Shown one piece after another: positions 1 through 8,830 of a stretch of DNA of 64,000 bases. The stretch is from positions 380,501-444,500 of the forward strand of contig JADJHP010000002.1 of the NCBI GenBank assembly GCA_016707525.1, given 5' to 3'. The notes beneath the pieces were generated by a model. That model saw only the letters and a program-made list of their open reading frames with translations, had not been told where the DNA came from and ran no database searches. The stretch's first letter is position 1; every line of letters begins with the position of its first letter. The DNA comes from Ignavibacteriota bacterium. GTDB lineage: Bacteria; Bacteroidota; Ignavibacteria; UBA10030; UBA6906. Both the position numbers and the translations under genes were made by a program.

Positions 1-932
1 TGACCCCCCAGCAGGTCGCCGAGGCACATGACGCCGCAGTCCGCGCCGTCATCCATGATCAGGAGCTCGCAGGTGTGGATATCATCACCGATGGCGAGAT
101 CCGCCGCGAGACCATGGTGAATTTCTTCTCCATGCGTATCCACGGATTCGACATGAGCGGGAAGCTGAAGGCCATCGGCAATCTCGACCCATCCATTCAG
201 ATGATGGACCCCGTTGTGCGCGAGAAGGTGCGCCGCAAGCAGGGGCTGGGCATGGATGACCACTTCCGCTTCCTCAAGACCAACGCCACCCACGGTACCA
301 AAGTGTGCGTCACCGGCCCGCAGATGCTCGCCAAGCGTGCCACCAATGAATTCTATCCGTCGGACAAGGAGCTGATCTTCGATCTGACGGACATCCTGAA
401 CGAAGAGCTCCGGGGCCTCGTCGCTGCCGGCTGTACCTTCATCCAGATCGATGAGCCGATCTGGGTGGGATATCCGCAGGATATGCCCTGGCTCGTGGAA
501 TCGTTCAACCGGCTCATCAAGGGCGTGCAGGCAAAGACCGCTCTGCATGTCTGCTACGGCAATTATCAGCTGAAGAAGCTGTTCACCGGACAGTACGCAG
601 AACTGTTCCCCGCGATCCTCGACACCCATGCCGATCAGATCAGCCTGGAATTCGCGGTGTCCGACGGTGTCGGACTCGAGCTGTTCAAGCAGTACCCGAC
701 CACCAAAGAGGTCGTGGTCGGCGTGATCGATGTGAAAGATGAGGCCGTGGAAACACCGGCCACCGTGGCCCACCGCATCCGCAAGGCACTGGAATTCATC
801 CCGGCGGAAAAGATGTACATCAGTCCGGACTGCGGCATGAAGTTCATGCCCCGCGACCGGGCGTTCGGGAAACTCAAAGCAATGGTCGAAGGGACCGAGA
901 TGGTCCGCGCCGAACTGACCGGGAAACGCTGA
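1..932 (+). CDS. MetE-like (UroD/MetE superfamily) zinc methyltransferase, 5' end outside window
   Basis: The open frame enters from the left edge (first full codon at position 3) and stops at 930-932, so the true start is not in the window; the GTG at 75 is internal. About 309 residues are visible. They resemble the C-terminal catalytic barrel of cobalamin-independent methionine synthase and related methylcobamide/thiol methyltransferases. Two zinc-site motifs are visible: LHVCYGN (H-x-C, about 183-186 aa along the visible part) and SPDCGMKF near the C-terminus, which supplies the third thiolate. A QIDEP motif lies in the middle. No N-terminal MetE half can be seen, and the size fits the short single-domain COG0620-type proteins. 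The substrate is unknown. Two UroD-family proteins (33912-35015, 61749-62732) and a corrinoid-activase-like gene (62769 onward) share the theme. The family call is firm, the reaction is not. Confidence 0.8.
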   Translation, partial: TPQQVAEAHDAAVRAVIHDQELAGVDIITDGEIRRETMVNFFSMRIHGFDMSGKLKAIGNLDPSIQMMDPVVREKVRRKQGLGMDDHFRFLKTNATHGTKVCVTGPQMLAKRATNEFYPSDKELIFDLTDILNEELRGLVAAGCTFIQIDEPIWVGYPQDMPWLVESFNRLIKGVQAKTALHVCYGNYQLKKLFTGQYAELFPAILDTHADQISLEFAVSDGVGLELFKQYPTTKEVVVGVIDVKDEAVETPATVAHRIRKALEFIPAEKMYISPDCGMKFMPRDRAFGKLKAMVEGTEMVRAELTGKR

Positions 933-984
933 TCGCACGAGCAGGATGGAAGATCGAGGATCGTCATTTATCTGAGGAGGGCGC

Positions 985-1776
985 ATGTACGGCGGAGAGT
1001 ATCGCGTCACAGAGGAGCAGGTGAAGTTCTATGAAGAGAACGGCTTTGTGCAGCTCCACAACGTGCTCACAGAGGAGGAAGTGCAGACCCTGCGTGCGGC
1101 GCTCGATGTGGCGATCGCCGACCGCGACCGCCTGAAAGAGAACTGGGGTCCGCGCGCAGATGAAGGATACACCAAGGTGTTCCTGCAGATGGTGAATGTG
1201 TGGGAGCGCTATGCGGCGATCGAGGAGTATGTCCTGAGCGGCCGCATCGGCAGCATCGCCCGGCAGCTCACGCGTTCCCCGATCGTGCGGCTCTGGCACG
1301 ATCATGCATTGATCAAATATCCGAAGGACAGCAAGGCCACGGCGTGGCATCAGGACAAGGTGTACTGGCCGATGCAGGAGAGTGCCGCGCTGTCGTGCTG
1401 GATGGCACTCGACGATGTGACGGTCGATAAGGGATGCATGTGGTTCATCCCCGGGTCCCATAGGCTCGGCCCGCTCAACCCCGTGGATCTCGGCAAGGCC
1501 GGCGATGATGACCTGCTCGCCTTGCTGCCCATGGGCGGCCGGGAGAGTGTGCGGCCATTCATCGCGGAGATGAAGGCCGGCAGTTGCACCTTTCACAACG
1601 GCCTCACCTTCCACTATGCCGGCCCGAACGTGACGGACGGTCCGCGCCGGGCGATGGTGACGATCTTTATGCCTGCCGGTACCCACTACAAACAGCAGGA
1701 ACATCTCATCGGGGACCGTGGCAACCTCATCGAAGGCGAGGAATTCCACGGCCCGCTCTTTCCCATCATTCGGTGA
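985..1776 (+). CDS. Phytanoyl-CoA dioxygenase (PhyH)-family Fe(II)/2-oxoglutarate oxygenase
   Basis: The protein has 263 residues, typical for PhyH. The ATG at 985 follows a strong GAGGAGG ribosome site. The Fe(II) facial triad is visible as WHQD (His122, Asp124) and His210 in the segment FHYAGPNVTDGPRR, whose Arg221/222 is placed to bind the 2-oxoglutarate carboxylate. The fold is a cytoplasmic double-stranded beta-helix; there is no signal peptide. Members hydroxylate varied small molecules, and in glycan loci PhyH genes often lie beside sugar or ether-cleaving enzymes. Oxidative removal of a methyl or other substituent is possible here but is inference. It lies 52 bp downstream of the MetE-like gene and 8 bp before a glycosidase-like gene, probably in one transcript. 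Confidence 0.85.
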   Translation: MYGGEYRVTEEQVKFYEENGFVQLHNVLTEEEVQTLRAALDVAIADRDRLKENWGPRADEGYTKVFLQMVNVWERYAAIEEYVLSGRIGSIARQLTRSPIVRLWHDHALIKYPKDSKATAWHQDKVYWPMQESAALSCWMALDDVTVDKGCMWFIPGSHRLGPLNPVDLGKAGDDDLLALLPMGGRESVRPFIAEMKAGSCTFHNGLTFHYAGPNVTDGPRRAMVTIFMPAGTHYKQQEHLIGDRGNLIEGEEFHGPLFPIIR

Positions 1777-1784
1777 AGGCTCCC

Positions 1785-3278
1785 ATGGTACGCACCTCCA
1801 AACGATCACATGCGGTGACCTCGGTCCTGACCGGCAACAGCCGGCTGGATGCCCTCCTCCCGCGCATCAAGGCCTTCCTCGATCAGGATGTCTCCGAGGT
1901 CAACGTCATGGGCACGCACATCCGGGGCTACCATTCTCCCGATGGCCCCAGCCTCTGGCTCCGCGACCATACCGACATGCTGCGCGGGGTGAAGTACTGG
2001 GAAAAGGACATGACGAGCATGGTCGAGTACTTCGCCGACACGCAGACGCGTGCCGGCTGGCTCTTCGACTATGTCACCATGACGCCGGACAAACTCCCCT
2101 GCGAGCGCGAAAACTGGGCAAAGCATGTGCGTGTCCCCGTGGAGGCGGATGTCGAGTACCGCTTCGTCAACGGCGTCTATCTGGCGTGGCAGGCCACGGG
2201 CGATACCGCGTGGATGAAGCGGATGGTGCTCCATTGCGAACGCGCGCTTGCGTACATTCTCTCGGATCCCTGGCGTTGGGACCGGAAGCACGGGTTGGTG
2301 AAGCGTGCGTACACCATTGATACATGGGACTTCGATTACACCGCCGGGAAACACGACTGGTTGAACTTCCAGATCACCGATGACACGTTCTGGGGGATCA
2401 TGCATGGCGACAATTCCGGATACTACCAGGCGTTCCAGCAGATGGCAGTGATGTATACGGCACTACGCCAGAAACCGCGTGCGTCCTACTGGGCGACACT
2501 TGCCGCGGCATTCCGGAAGCGCGCGAACGCGGTGAGCTTCAACGGGCGCTTCTATACCCATCAGGTTCCGCTCGTCCCCGTGCAGATCGATGGCGTCGAC
2601 ACCGCCGCACAGTTGAGCCTGAGCAACCCGATGAATATCAACCGGGGGCTCGCGACCCACCCGATGGCTGCTGCGATCATCGAAGAATACCGGTTGCGTG
2701 GTCAACGCCCCGGGACGTTCGCCCCCTGGTACAGCATCGACCCGCCGTTCCCTGATGGGATCTATGGCGATGAGAAACTCGTCGGTGGTGCCTATTGCAA
2801 CGGCGGCATCATGCCGCTGGTCGGCGGCGAACTCGCCCGCGCGGCATTCGAGCATGGCTTCGAGGCGTACGGCGTGGAACAACTCCTCCGGTATGAAGAA
2901 CTCACCGCCGGGAACGAGACGTATCTCTGGTACTTCCCCGATGGGCGCCATGCGACCAAAGAGACAAGCACGAGCCCCGAGCGCTGGATCGCCACCGGAC
3001 AGGTCGACGCGCAGGTCCGTTGCGTGTATGGCGCTTCGGGCGCATCCGTGGGGTACGACTATCATCATGACGCTGCAGCGCATGTCATCACGCTCGAGAT
3101 CACCGGTGATGCTACCGTGGATCTGCACATGATGCTGCCAGCCGGGACGGAGGGGCGAAAGGTCACCTGCAACGGACGGACCATCGCCGCGAATGCCGGG
3201 ATGATCCGCGAGAGCAGCTATGTGAATACGACGTGTACGGTCCGTGGCCACGCAGAGGTCCGGATCCACTACGCATGA
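1785..3278 (+). CDS. Six-hairpin (alpha/alpha)6 glycosidase-like protein, cytoplasmic
   Basis: The protein has 497 residues from the ATG at 1785, which sits 8 bp after the PhyH stop; a longer open frame reaches back into the PhyH gene but reads as shadow sequence. Helical-toroid features include LWLRDHTDM near residue 45, repeated aromatic-rich helices, GDNSGYYQAF, and GGAYCNGGIMPLVGGELARAAF in the last third. A short beta-rich C-terminal domain follows. The pattern matches bacterial six-hairpin glycosidases (GH15/GH63/GH78/glycogen-debranching-like folds), but I cannot assign a CAZy family. The acidic residues in LWLRDHTDM and in the GNETYLWYFPDG region are candidates for catalysis. No signal peptide is visible, so it probably acts on imported oligosaccharides. 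Confidence 0.65.
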   Translation: MVRTSKRSHAVTSVLTGNSRLDALLPRIKAFLDQDVSEVNVMGTHIRGYHSPDGPSLWLRDHTDMLRGVKYWEKDMTSMVEYFADTQTRAGWLFDYVTMTPDKLPCERENWAKHVRVPVEADVEYRFVNGVYLAWQATGDTAWMKRMVLHCERALAYILSDPWRWDRKHGLVKRAYTIDTWDFDYTAGKHDWLNFQITDDTFWGIMHGDNSGYYQAFQQMAVMYTALRQKPRASYWATLAAAFRKRANAVSFNGRFYTHQVPLVPVQIDGVDTAAQLSLSNPMNINRGLATHPMAAAIIEEYRLRGQRPGTFAPWYSIDPPFPDGIYGDEKLVGGAYCNGGIMPLVGGELARAAFEHGFEAYGVEQLLRYEELTAGNETYLWYFPDGRHATKETSTSPERWIATGQVDAQVRCVYGASGASVGYDYHHDAAAHVITLEITGDATVDLHMMLPAGTEGRKVTCNGRTIAANAGMIRESSYVNTTCTVRGHAEVRIHYA

Positions 3279-3291
3279 CAAGGGAGTACGT

Positions 3292-5532
3292 ATGAAACGA
3301 CGTGAGTTCCTCACCGCGCCGGCGGTCACATTGTTGTTGCCCGCAGCGGGCGCATTGGGTTCGATCGCGTCTGCGGCGGAAGTCCTTGAAGGATCCCAGC
3401 GGCCGGCGAACCTTGATTCCTTCCCGCAGCGCCTGCATCAGGATTTCATCACGTACCGGCCCGGCGTGGAGTATTTCTTTCTGGGGAATGGTGACATCCA
3501 TGCGATCCTCCAGTATCAACCCGATCGTTCGGATACTCTGCCGATGACATTCCTTGGCCTCACGCTGATGGATGCCGAGCGGTTCTCGCGCAAGTGGTCC
3601 ACGTACCTCTTTCTCCCCGAGCGCGGCATGGAGCGCACGATGCTCACGGTGACCACCGGCGGCAAGGGGCATGGGGCAACACCGGCGTCCGTTCAGAAGA
3701 TCGCATGGACGCAGAAGGAAGGGGTGCCGGTGGTCGCGCTGAACTGGAAGGCGGCTGATCTGGCGGTGACGGAAGAGTTCTTCGTTCCCTCGGAGGGAGG
3801 CTATCTCATCCGGCAGGTGTGCTTGCAGAACACCGGCGCCGCGGCGGCAGAGTGTACGCTTGGACTCGCCCTGACCCCGAACTTCGCGATCTTCGACGAT
3901 ATCGGCCCGGACCGGAGCGACAACAGCGTCCATGGGCGCGGCTACACGGAAGTGACTCTCCGGTGCCTCGATGGGAAGGTCGAGACCGCGGGCCGGTACG
4001 ATCTCCGCGTGACCGTTCCGCCGATCGCGCCGGGGACGGAGGCAACGGCGAGGTTCGTCTATTCCATCCGGCCCGGGACCGCGGCAATGACATCGCGACG
4101 GCTCCCGGCGATGTGGAAGAAGACGGTGGCGTACTGGGCGCCCAAACCCGTGCTCCATTCGGGCAATGCCACGCTCGACCATCTCCATGCGGTCGCACGC
4201 TCCGGCCTCAAGTCGCAGCTTGCATACAGCGGGAAGCGGGACAGCGGGTACTGGATGTACAATATGGAATGGGTGCGCGATGATGTGATGATGATGCAGG
4301 CCATGTCCATGGCGGGGCTGCATGACGAAGCGCGCTCCATCCTCGAAAAGATCCTGTCGAAGGCCATCGGGCCTGATGGATGCGCGATCGAGTCGAGCAG
4401 GTGGTCGGGGTACGACTACACGGAACTCGATCAGAATGGACAGATCCTGTACGCAGCGTGGCTCTATCTGTGCTGGACGGGCGATACGGCGCTCATCAAA
4501 GGATACTGGAAGCAGATCGTCCTTGCCGGGGACTTCCCCTTGCTGGAGGTGTTCCGCGATGCGAAGAGCGGATTGCTCCGGAACAAGCGTGAGTTCTGGG
4601 AGAGGGATGACCGGCTTGGTGTGGAGGATGGATTCGAACTCGTGTACCAGTTCTGGGTGGCCTATGGACTCGAGAAAGGCGCTGCCGTGGCACGCCTCCT
4701 GGGCGATACGGCTGTCGCGGCCCGCTGGGAAAAGGAATCGGCGCGCCTCCGGGAGGCCATGCTCAACGATCCTTCCTACCGGTTCGTCGAAGAAGGCCAC
4801 CTGATCAAACGGCGCAAGCGGGATGGCAGCTGGCAGAAGTACTTCATTCCACCGAACAGGAATGTGCCGCCGCCTGGCTCACCGCTCGCAACGATCGAGA
4901 AACCTGAAGGGGATCCCGATACCGGTTCGCTCTATCCGATCATCTACGAGATGGTCGATCCGCACGGGACCGTGGGGAAGAAGACGATCGAGCATATGGA
5001 TGTACTCTGGAACCAGCGATGGGATTTTGGCGGATATGCGCGGTACAACACGGACAGCGAACCCGATCCGCCGGGCCCGTGGCCTATCGCTTCCATGCTC
5101 GTGGCACGTGCGGCGCTGGAAGCGGGCGACCATGAACGCGTGTGGCGTTCGTTGAAATGGATCGAAGGTGTGCACGGTGGGCTTTCGGGTGCCTGGTTCG
5201 AGCGGTATGGCCCGAGCATCACCCCGCCTGCGCCACCCGTGTGTATCGTGGGGTGGGCATGGGCGGAGATCGAACTCTTCCTTGTCCACCATATGTTCGG
5301 CTTCCGTCCCGACCTGCAAGGGATCGAGATCCGGCCGAAACTGCTGTCCGGCGTGGATGCCCTTGCGACACGTTTCACGATCCGCGGTGCCGGGGTGGAA
5401 GTCGAGGTCCGTCGCGGGGCACTTCCCGGAGCGACGGTCAATGGGAAGAAAGCGGAGCTCGTGGATGGCGCAGTGCGGCTCCCGTACCCCCGGACGAAAG
5501 CGGTCACCAGAGTCTCTGTCATTGTTGTGTAA
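3292..5532 (+). CDS. Tat-exported six-hairpin glycosidase-like protein
   Basis: The protein has 746 residues. The start at ATG 3292 is chosen because it begins a clean twin-arginine signal, MKRREFLTAPAV (RRxFL), followed by a hydrophobic stretch and an Ala-rich cleavage region ending near residue 30. The beta-rich N-terminal domain (about 35-290) is followed by an (alpha/alpha)6 toroid (about 300-680) with YWMYNMEWVRDD, ESSRWSGYDYTELDQNGQ and DGFELVYQFWVAYGL, then a small beta C-terminal domain. The WVRDD motif and the YTELDQNGQ helix resemble debranching-enzyme/GH15-like toroids, in which a paired acid and base come from such loops. Exported, so it probably acts on the glycan or long oligosaccharides in the periplasm. 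The specificity is unknown. It lies 13 bp after the previous toroid gene, so the two may work in series on either side of the membrane. Confidence 0.7.
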   Translation: MKRREFLTAPAVTLLLPAAGALGSIASAAEVLEGSQRPANLDSFPQRLHQDFITYRPGVEYFFLGNGDIHAILQYQPDRSDTLPMTFLGLTLMDAERFSRKWSTYLFLPERGMERTMLTVTTGGKGHGATPASVQKIAWTQKEGVPVVALNWKAADLAVTEEFFVPSEGGYLIRQVCLQNTGAAAAECTLGLALTPNFAIFDDIGPDRSDNSVHGRGYTEVTLRCLDGKVETAGRYDLRVTVPPIAPGTEATARFVYSIRPGTAAMTSRRLPAMWKKTVAYWAPKPVLHSGNATLDHLHAVARSGLKSQLAYSGKRDSGYWMYNMEWVRDDVMMMQAMSMAGLHDEARSILEKILSKAIGPDGCAIESSRWSGYDYTELDQNGQILYAAWLYLCWTGDTALIKGYWKQIVLAGDFPLLEVFRDAKSGLLRNKREFWERDDRLGVEDGFELVYQFWVAYGLEKGAAVARLLGDTAVAARWEKESARLREAMLNDPSYRFVEEGHLIKRRKRDGSWQKYFIPPNRNVPPPGSPLATIEKPEGDPDTGSLYPIIYEMVDPHGTVGKKTIEHMDVLWNQRWDFGGYARYNTDSEPDPPGPWPIASMLVARAALEAGDHERVWRSLKWIEGVHGGLSGAWFERYGPSITPPAPPVCIVGWAWAEIELFLVHHMFGFRPDLQGIEIRPKLLSGVDALATRFTIRGAGVEVEVRRGALPGATVNGKKAELVDGAVRLPYPRTKAVTRVSVIVV

Positions 5533-5584
5533 CGGCCGCGGGGGAGCGGGCGGCGATCAATCCAAAGGAAGAACCGAAGTGCGC

Positions 5585-6865
5585 ATGAAACGCTCAGATT
5601 TTCTCCGAACATGTTGTACCGGCGTCGCCGGCGCAGCCCTGATCCCTCACCTCGCGCATGCGGAACCGGGCACTCCGCCCGTACCGGCGTGGCCGTCCGT
5701 CGATCCCTCCGAGGAACGGTTCTGGACCCTCTTGCGTGATCAGTTCCCGCTGACGCGCGAACGTGCATATCTGAACACCGGGGGGCTCGGTGCGTCGCCG
5801 TATGTGGTGCTCGGGACCGTCAAAGGGAAGATGGACGAACTCGAGTACATGTGCGAGACGGGTCACGCGGAAGAGGCTCTCCACGAGATCAAGGTCAGTG
5901 CATCGGCGCTGCTGGGGTGCGATGCGCAGGAACTCGCGTTCATCAGGAACACCACCGAAGGGATCAACATCATCGCCCAGGGCGTGACGTGGAAGAAAGG
6001 CGACGAAGTGATCCTTTCGACCCACGAGCATGTGGGCAATTCGATGACATGGATGGCGCTCGTGCGGAGCCAGGGGATCGTGATCCGGCTGTTCGAGCCA
6101 TCCACGGTGTCGGCGGCCGAGAACCTCGAACGTATCACGAAGCTCACCAACCGGCGGACGCGGATGATCAGCATCCCGCACGTGGTGACGACCACCGGGT
6201 TACGGATGCCGGTGAAGGAGATCTGTGCTTTTGCCCGCTCCCGGGGGATCCTGAACCTGGTGGATGGGGCGCAGACGGCAGGGATGTTCCCGTTCAGCCT
6301 GCATGACATCGGGTGCGACGCGTATGCGACGAGCGGGCACAAGTGGCTGATGGGCCCGAAAGAGACCGGGATGCTGTATGTGCGGAAGGAGATGCTGGAC
6401 ACGTTCACGCCGCGTTTCGTTGGCGCGTACTCGGATGGAGGGTATGATTTCCTGAAGGGAACGATGGCGTTCCATCCGACCGCGCAGCGATACGAATACG
6501 GGACCGTCAGCATGCCCCTGCGCTTCGGCCTGGGGGCGGCGTTCCAGTTCATCCAGCGGATCGGCATTGCGACCGTCTGGGAGCGCGACCGCGCATTGTC
6601 ATCGCGGCTTGCCGCCGGGCTCCGGGCCATCCCGCATGTACGCGTGCATTCGCCGGAGGATCCTGCACTGTGCAGTGCGATGACGACCTTCGAACACGAC
6701 CGTCTGCCGTATCTGGAGATCCAGAAACAGCTCACGGAACGGAACCTGCGCACGCGTGCGGTGAATGAAGGCGGGATGGCGGCATTGCGCATCTCCACAC
6801 ACATCTATAACACGTTCGAGGAAGTGGAGCGGGTCCTGGACGGCGTCCGCGCCGCGAAATTCTAG
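5585..6865 (+). CDS. Exported class V aminotransferase-like (isopenicillin-N-epimerase type) PLP protein
   Basis: The protein has 426 residues from ATG 5585; an in-frame GTG at 5579 is closer to the AGGAAG site and is an alternative start. PLP fold-type I class V features are NTGGLGASP near residue 62, RNTTEGIN, DGAQTAGMFP (the PLP-binding Asp) and SGHKWLMGPKETG with Lys253 as Schiff-base residue. The N-terminus MKRSDFLRTCCTGVAGAALI looks like an export signal. It resembles a Tat signal in which the second arginine is Ser, so the route is uncertain. Members of this group include epimerases and desulfurase-like enzymes, and the substrate cannot be read here. A PLP enzyme must usually fold with cofactor before export, which favours Tat. 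Located between a Tat glycosidase and a symporter. Confidence 0.75.
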   Translation: MKRSDFLRTCCTGVAGAALIPHLAHAEPGTPPVPAWPSVDPSEERFWTLLRDQFPLTRERAYLNTGGLGASPYVVLGTVKGKMDELEYMCETGHAEEALHEIKVSASALLGCDAQELAFIRNTTEGINIIAQGVTWKKGDEVILSTHEHVGNSMTWMALVRSQGIVIRLFEPSTVSAAENLERITKLTNRRTRMISIPHVVTTTGLRMPVKEICAFARSRGILNLVDGAQTAGMFPFSLHDIGCDAYATSGHKWLMGPKETGMLYVRKEMLDTFTPRFVGAYSDGGYDFLKGTMAFHPTAQRYEYGTVSMPLRFGLGAAFQFIQRIGIATVWERDRALSSRLAAGLRAIPHVRVHSPEDPALCSAMTTFEHDRLPYLEIQKQLTERNLRTRAVNEGGMAALRISTHIYNTFEEVERVLDGVRAAKF

Positions 6866-6907
6866 TCATTCCCGCGGAAGCGCGGACAACGAAGAACGGA
6901 TGCAATC

Positions 6908-8830
6908 ATGATCAAAGCAGTCAATGGGTACGATTACATCGTCATCGCAGCCTATTTCCTCTTCATGCTCGGGATCGGGCTGTACTTCATGAAGGTGAAC
7001 AAGGGCGCAAAGGAGTACTTCGCCGGCGGGAGCATGATCCCATGGTGGGTATCGGGCATGACGCTGTACATGGCGAATTTCAGCGCCTGGACATTCACCG
7101 GGGCGGCCGGATTCGCCTACTCGACCGGGTGGTTCGCCATCCTGTACTTCGGGACCTGGTCGCTCTCGTACTTCGTCGGCTCGCAACTCACGGCATCGCG
7201 CTGGCGCCGGACGCGTTCCATCTCGCCCGTCGAGTACACGTATACGCGGTTCAATTTCACCACACAGCAGTTCCTGAGCCTCGTCATCTCCCTCAACTTC
7301 ACGCTCTCCGCCGGCGTGCAGCTCGCAGCAACATGCAAACTCCTCGCCCCGGTCATGGGCCTCGACATCGTGCTCGTGACGCTGGTGACCGGTGTGGTGA
7401 TCCTGGTCTATACGTTCATGGGCGGGTTGTGGGCAGTGTCCATCACGGACGTTGTGCAGGGCGTGATCCTGCTCAGCATCACCTTCATCGTCATGCCGCT
7501 GGCCCTGGGATTGGTGGGTGGACCGGGCGTTCTCCTCCGCTCGATCCCGCCCCTGACGTTCGACCACGTCTACAACGGCGTGCACTACACCGAGCACTGG
7601 CTCGTCTCGATCTTCATCATCATGACGTTCGGAACGGCGGCAGGCGCCGCACAACGCTTCTACAGCGTCAAGGATGAGAAAGATGCCCGGAAGGTGGGCT
7701 TGCTTGCCGGTGGCCTCTTCCTCACCGTCCCGTTCGTGTTCGGCGTGCCACCGCTGGTGGCCCGGGTCATCTGGCCGGACCTGTCGGTGGTCGATTTCTT
7801 CAAGCCGTACCTCGACTCGAATCCGCAGGACCTGGTGTTTGTCGCGCTCTGCCTCAAGCTGCTCCCGAACGGGCTGATCGGGGTTTTCCTCGCCGCGATG
7901 CTGGCCGCCACGATGAGCACGTTGAGCTCCGTGTACAATCTGGTGTCCTCGATCCTGTCGCGGGACATCTATCAGGGATGGATCCAACCCGATGTGACCG
8001 ATGAAAAACTTCTGAACGTCGGACGCATCTTCTCGGTCGTGATCGGCCTGATCGTGGTCGGCCTTGCGGTCCTGTTCGTGACCAGTCAGTTCGGTATCTT
8101 CAATCTTATGCAGGCATTCTTCACGTTGCTCAACATCCCCGTCGTGGTCCCGGTCACCTTCGGGCTGATCTTCCGCCGCGTGCCGAAGTGGGCCGCGGTG
8201 GGTGCGATCACCTGGGGCCTCATCGTTGGCGTGACGGTGCGGTACGGCCTCGGGTGGGACATCGGCCCGCAGGTGTACCTGGCCTTTGTGAGCACATTCG
8301 CGATCTTCGCGACATCGGTGTGGACCGGCGAACTCTTCAAGCGCCACAAAGTGGTCCTGGGCATCCTCTCGCTCATCATCGCCGGTGTCTATGCCTCGAT
8401 CTTCGTCCTTTCGCTGGCTCCTGGATACAGCGAGTGGCAGGGGTGGGTGGCCTGGGCCGGGGCGTTGACGTTGGGTGGGAGCCTGTTCGGGTTCGCTGCG
8501 CTCTTTGCGGGCGAGACGGAAGAACAGCGTGCCGTCGTCCGTGAATTCTTCAAGAAGCTGGATACACCGGTGGATGTGGCCCGTGAGGTGTTCGGAGCCG
8601 GGCGGAAACAGATCTCGACATTCCCGCTCGTCGGAGGAACGACGATCATCATGGGGTTGTTGATGGGGCTCATCCTGTTCACCGACATCTCCGCGGCGGA
8701 GAGGTACATCCTCGGCACGATGGTCGCGATCATGGTCCTCTTCGGTGTCTTGATGTGGTACTTCGGCAAGAAGTCGGAGATCCGGAGTGCGGCACAGTAT
8801 TCGAACGAGACCGGAGGGAAGGCGGAATGA
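6908..8830 (+). CDS. Sodium:solute symporter (SSS) family transporter
   Basis: The protein has 640 residues and about 13-15 hydrophobic helices. Typical SSS segments are GYDYIVIAAYF and GLYF at the first helix, KEYFAGGSMIPWWVSG, the conserved GGLWAVSITDVVQ in the middle, and LLPNGLIGVFLAAMLAATMSTLSSVYN, which carries the Na2-site helix Ser/Thr residues. The long C-terminal part has extra helices and a soluble linker near 540-590, as in sugar and sugar-acid SSS members found in glycan loci. It imports an unknown small organic solute with Na+. The stop codon overlaps the next gene by 4 bp (ATGA), so transport and the LarA-like enzyme are translationally coupled; the solute may be that enzyme's hydroxy acid. 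A second, distant SSS gene lies at 56733. Confidence 0.9.
   Translation: MIKAVNGYDYIVIAAYFLFMLGIGLYFMKVNKGAKEYFAGGSMIPWWVSGMTLYMANFSAWTFTGAAGFAYSTGWFAILYFGTWSLSYFVGSQLTASRWRRTRSISPVEYTYTRFNFTTQQFLSLVISLNFTLSAGVQLAATCKLLAPVMGLDIVLVTLVTGVVILVYTFMGGLWAVSITDVVQGVILLSITFIVMPLALGLVGGPGVLLRSIPPLTFDHVYNGVHYTEHWLVSIFIIMTFGTAAGAAQRFYSVKDEKDARKVGLLAGGLFLTVPFVFGVPPLVARVIWPDLSVVDFFKPYLDSNPQDLVFVALCLKLLPNGLIGVFLAAMLAATMSTLSSVYNLVSSILSRDIYQGWIQPDVTDEKLLNVGRIFSVVIGLIVVGLAVLFVTSQFGIFNLMQAFFTLLNIPVVVPVTFGLIFRRVPKWAAVGAITWGLIVGVTVRYGLGWDIGPQVYLAFVSTFAIFATSVWTGELFKRHKVVLGILSLIIAGVYASIFVLSLAPGYSEWQGWVAWAGALTLGGSLFGFAALFAGETEEQRAVVREFFKKLDTPVDVAREVFGAGRKQISTFPLVGGTTIIMGLLMGLILFTDISAAERYILGTMVAIMVLFGVLMWYFGKKSEIRSAAQYSNETGGKAE

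Noticed and set aside
3163..4800. Long open frames on the - strand opposite the glycosidase genes (also at 25130-27202, 39144-41381 and 34977-37196)
   Set aside because: They are mirror frames of well-supported + strand genes, rich in Arg/Pro/His with no domain motifs, as expected in high-GC DNA.
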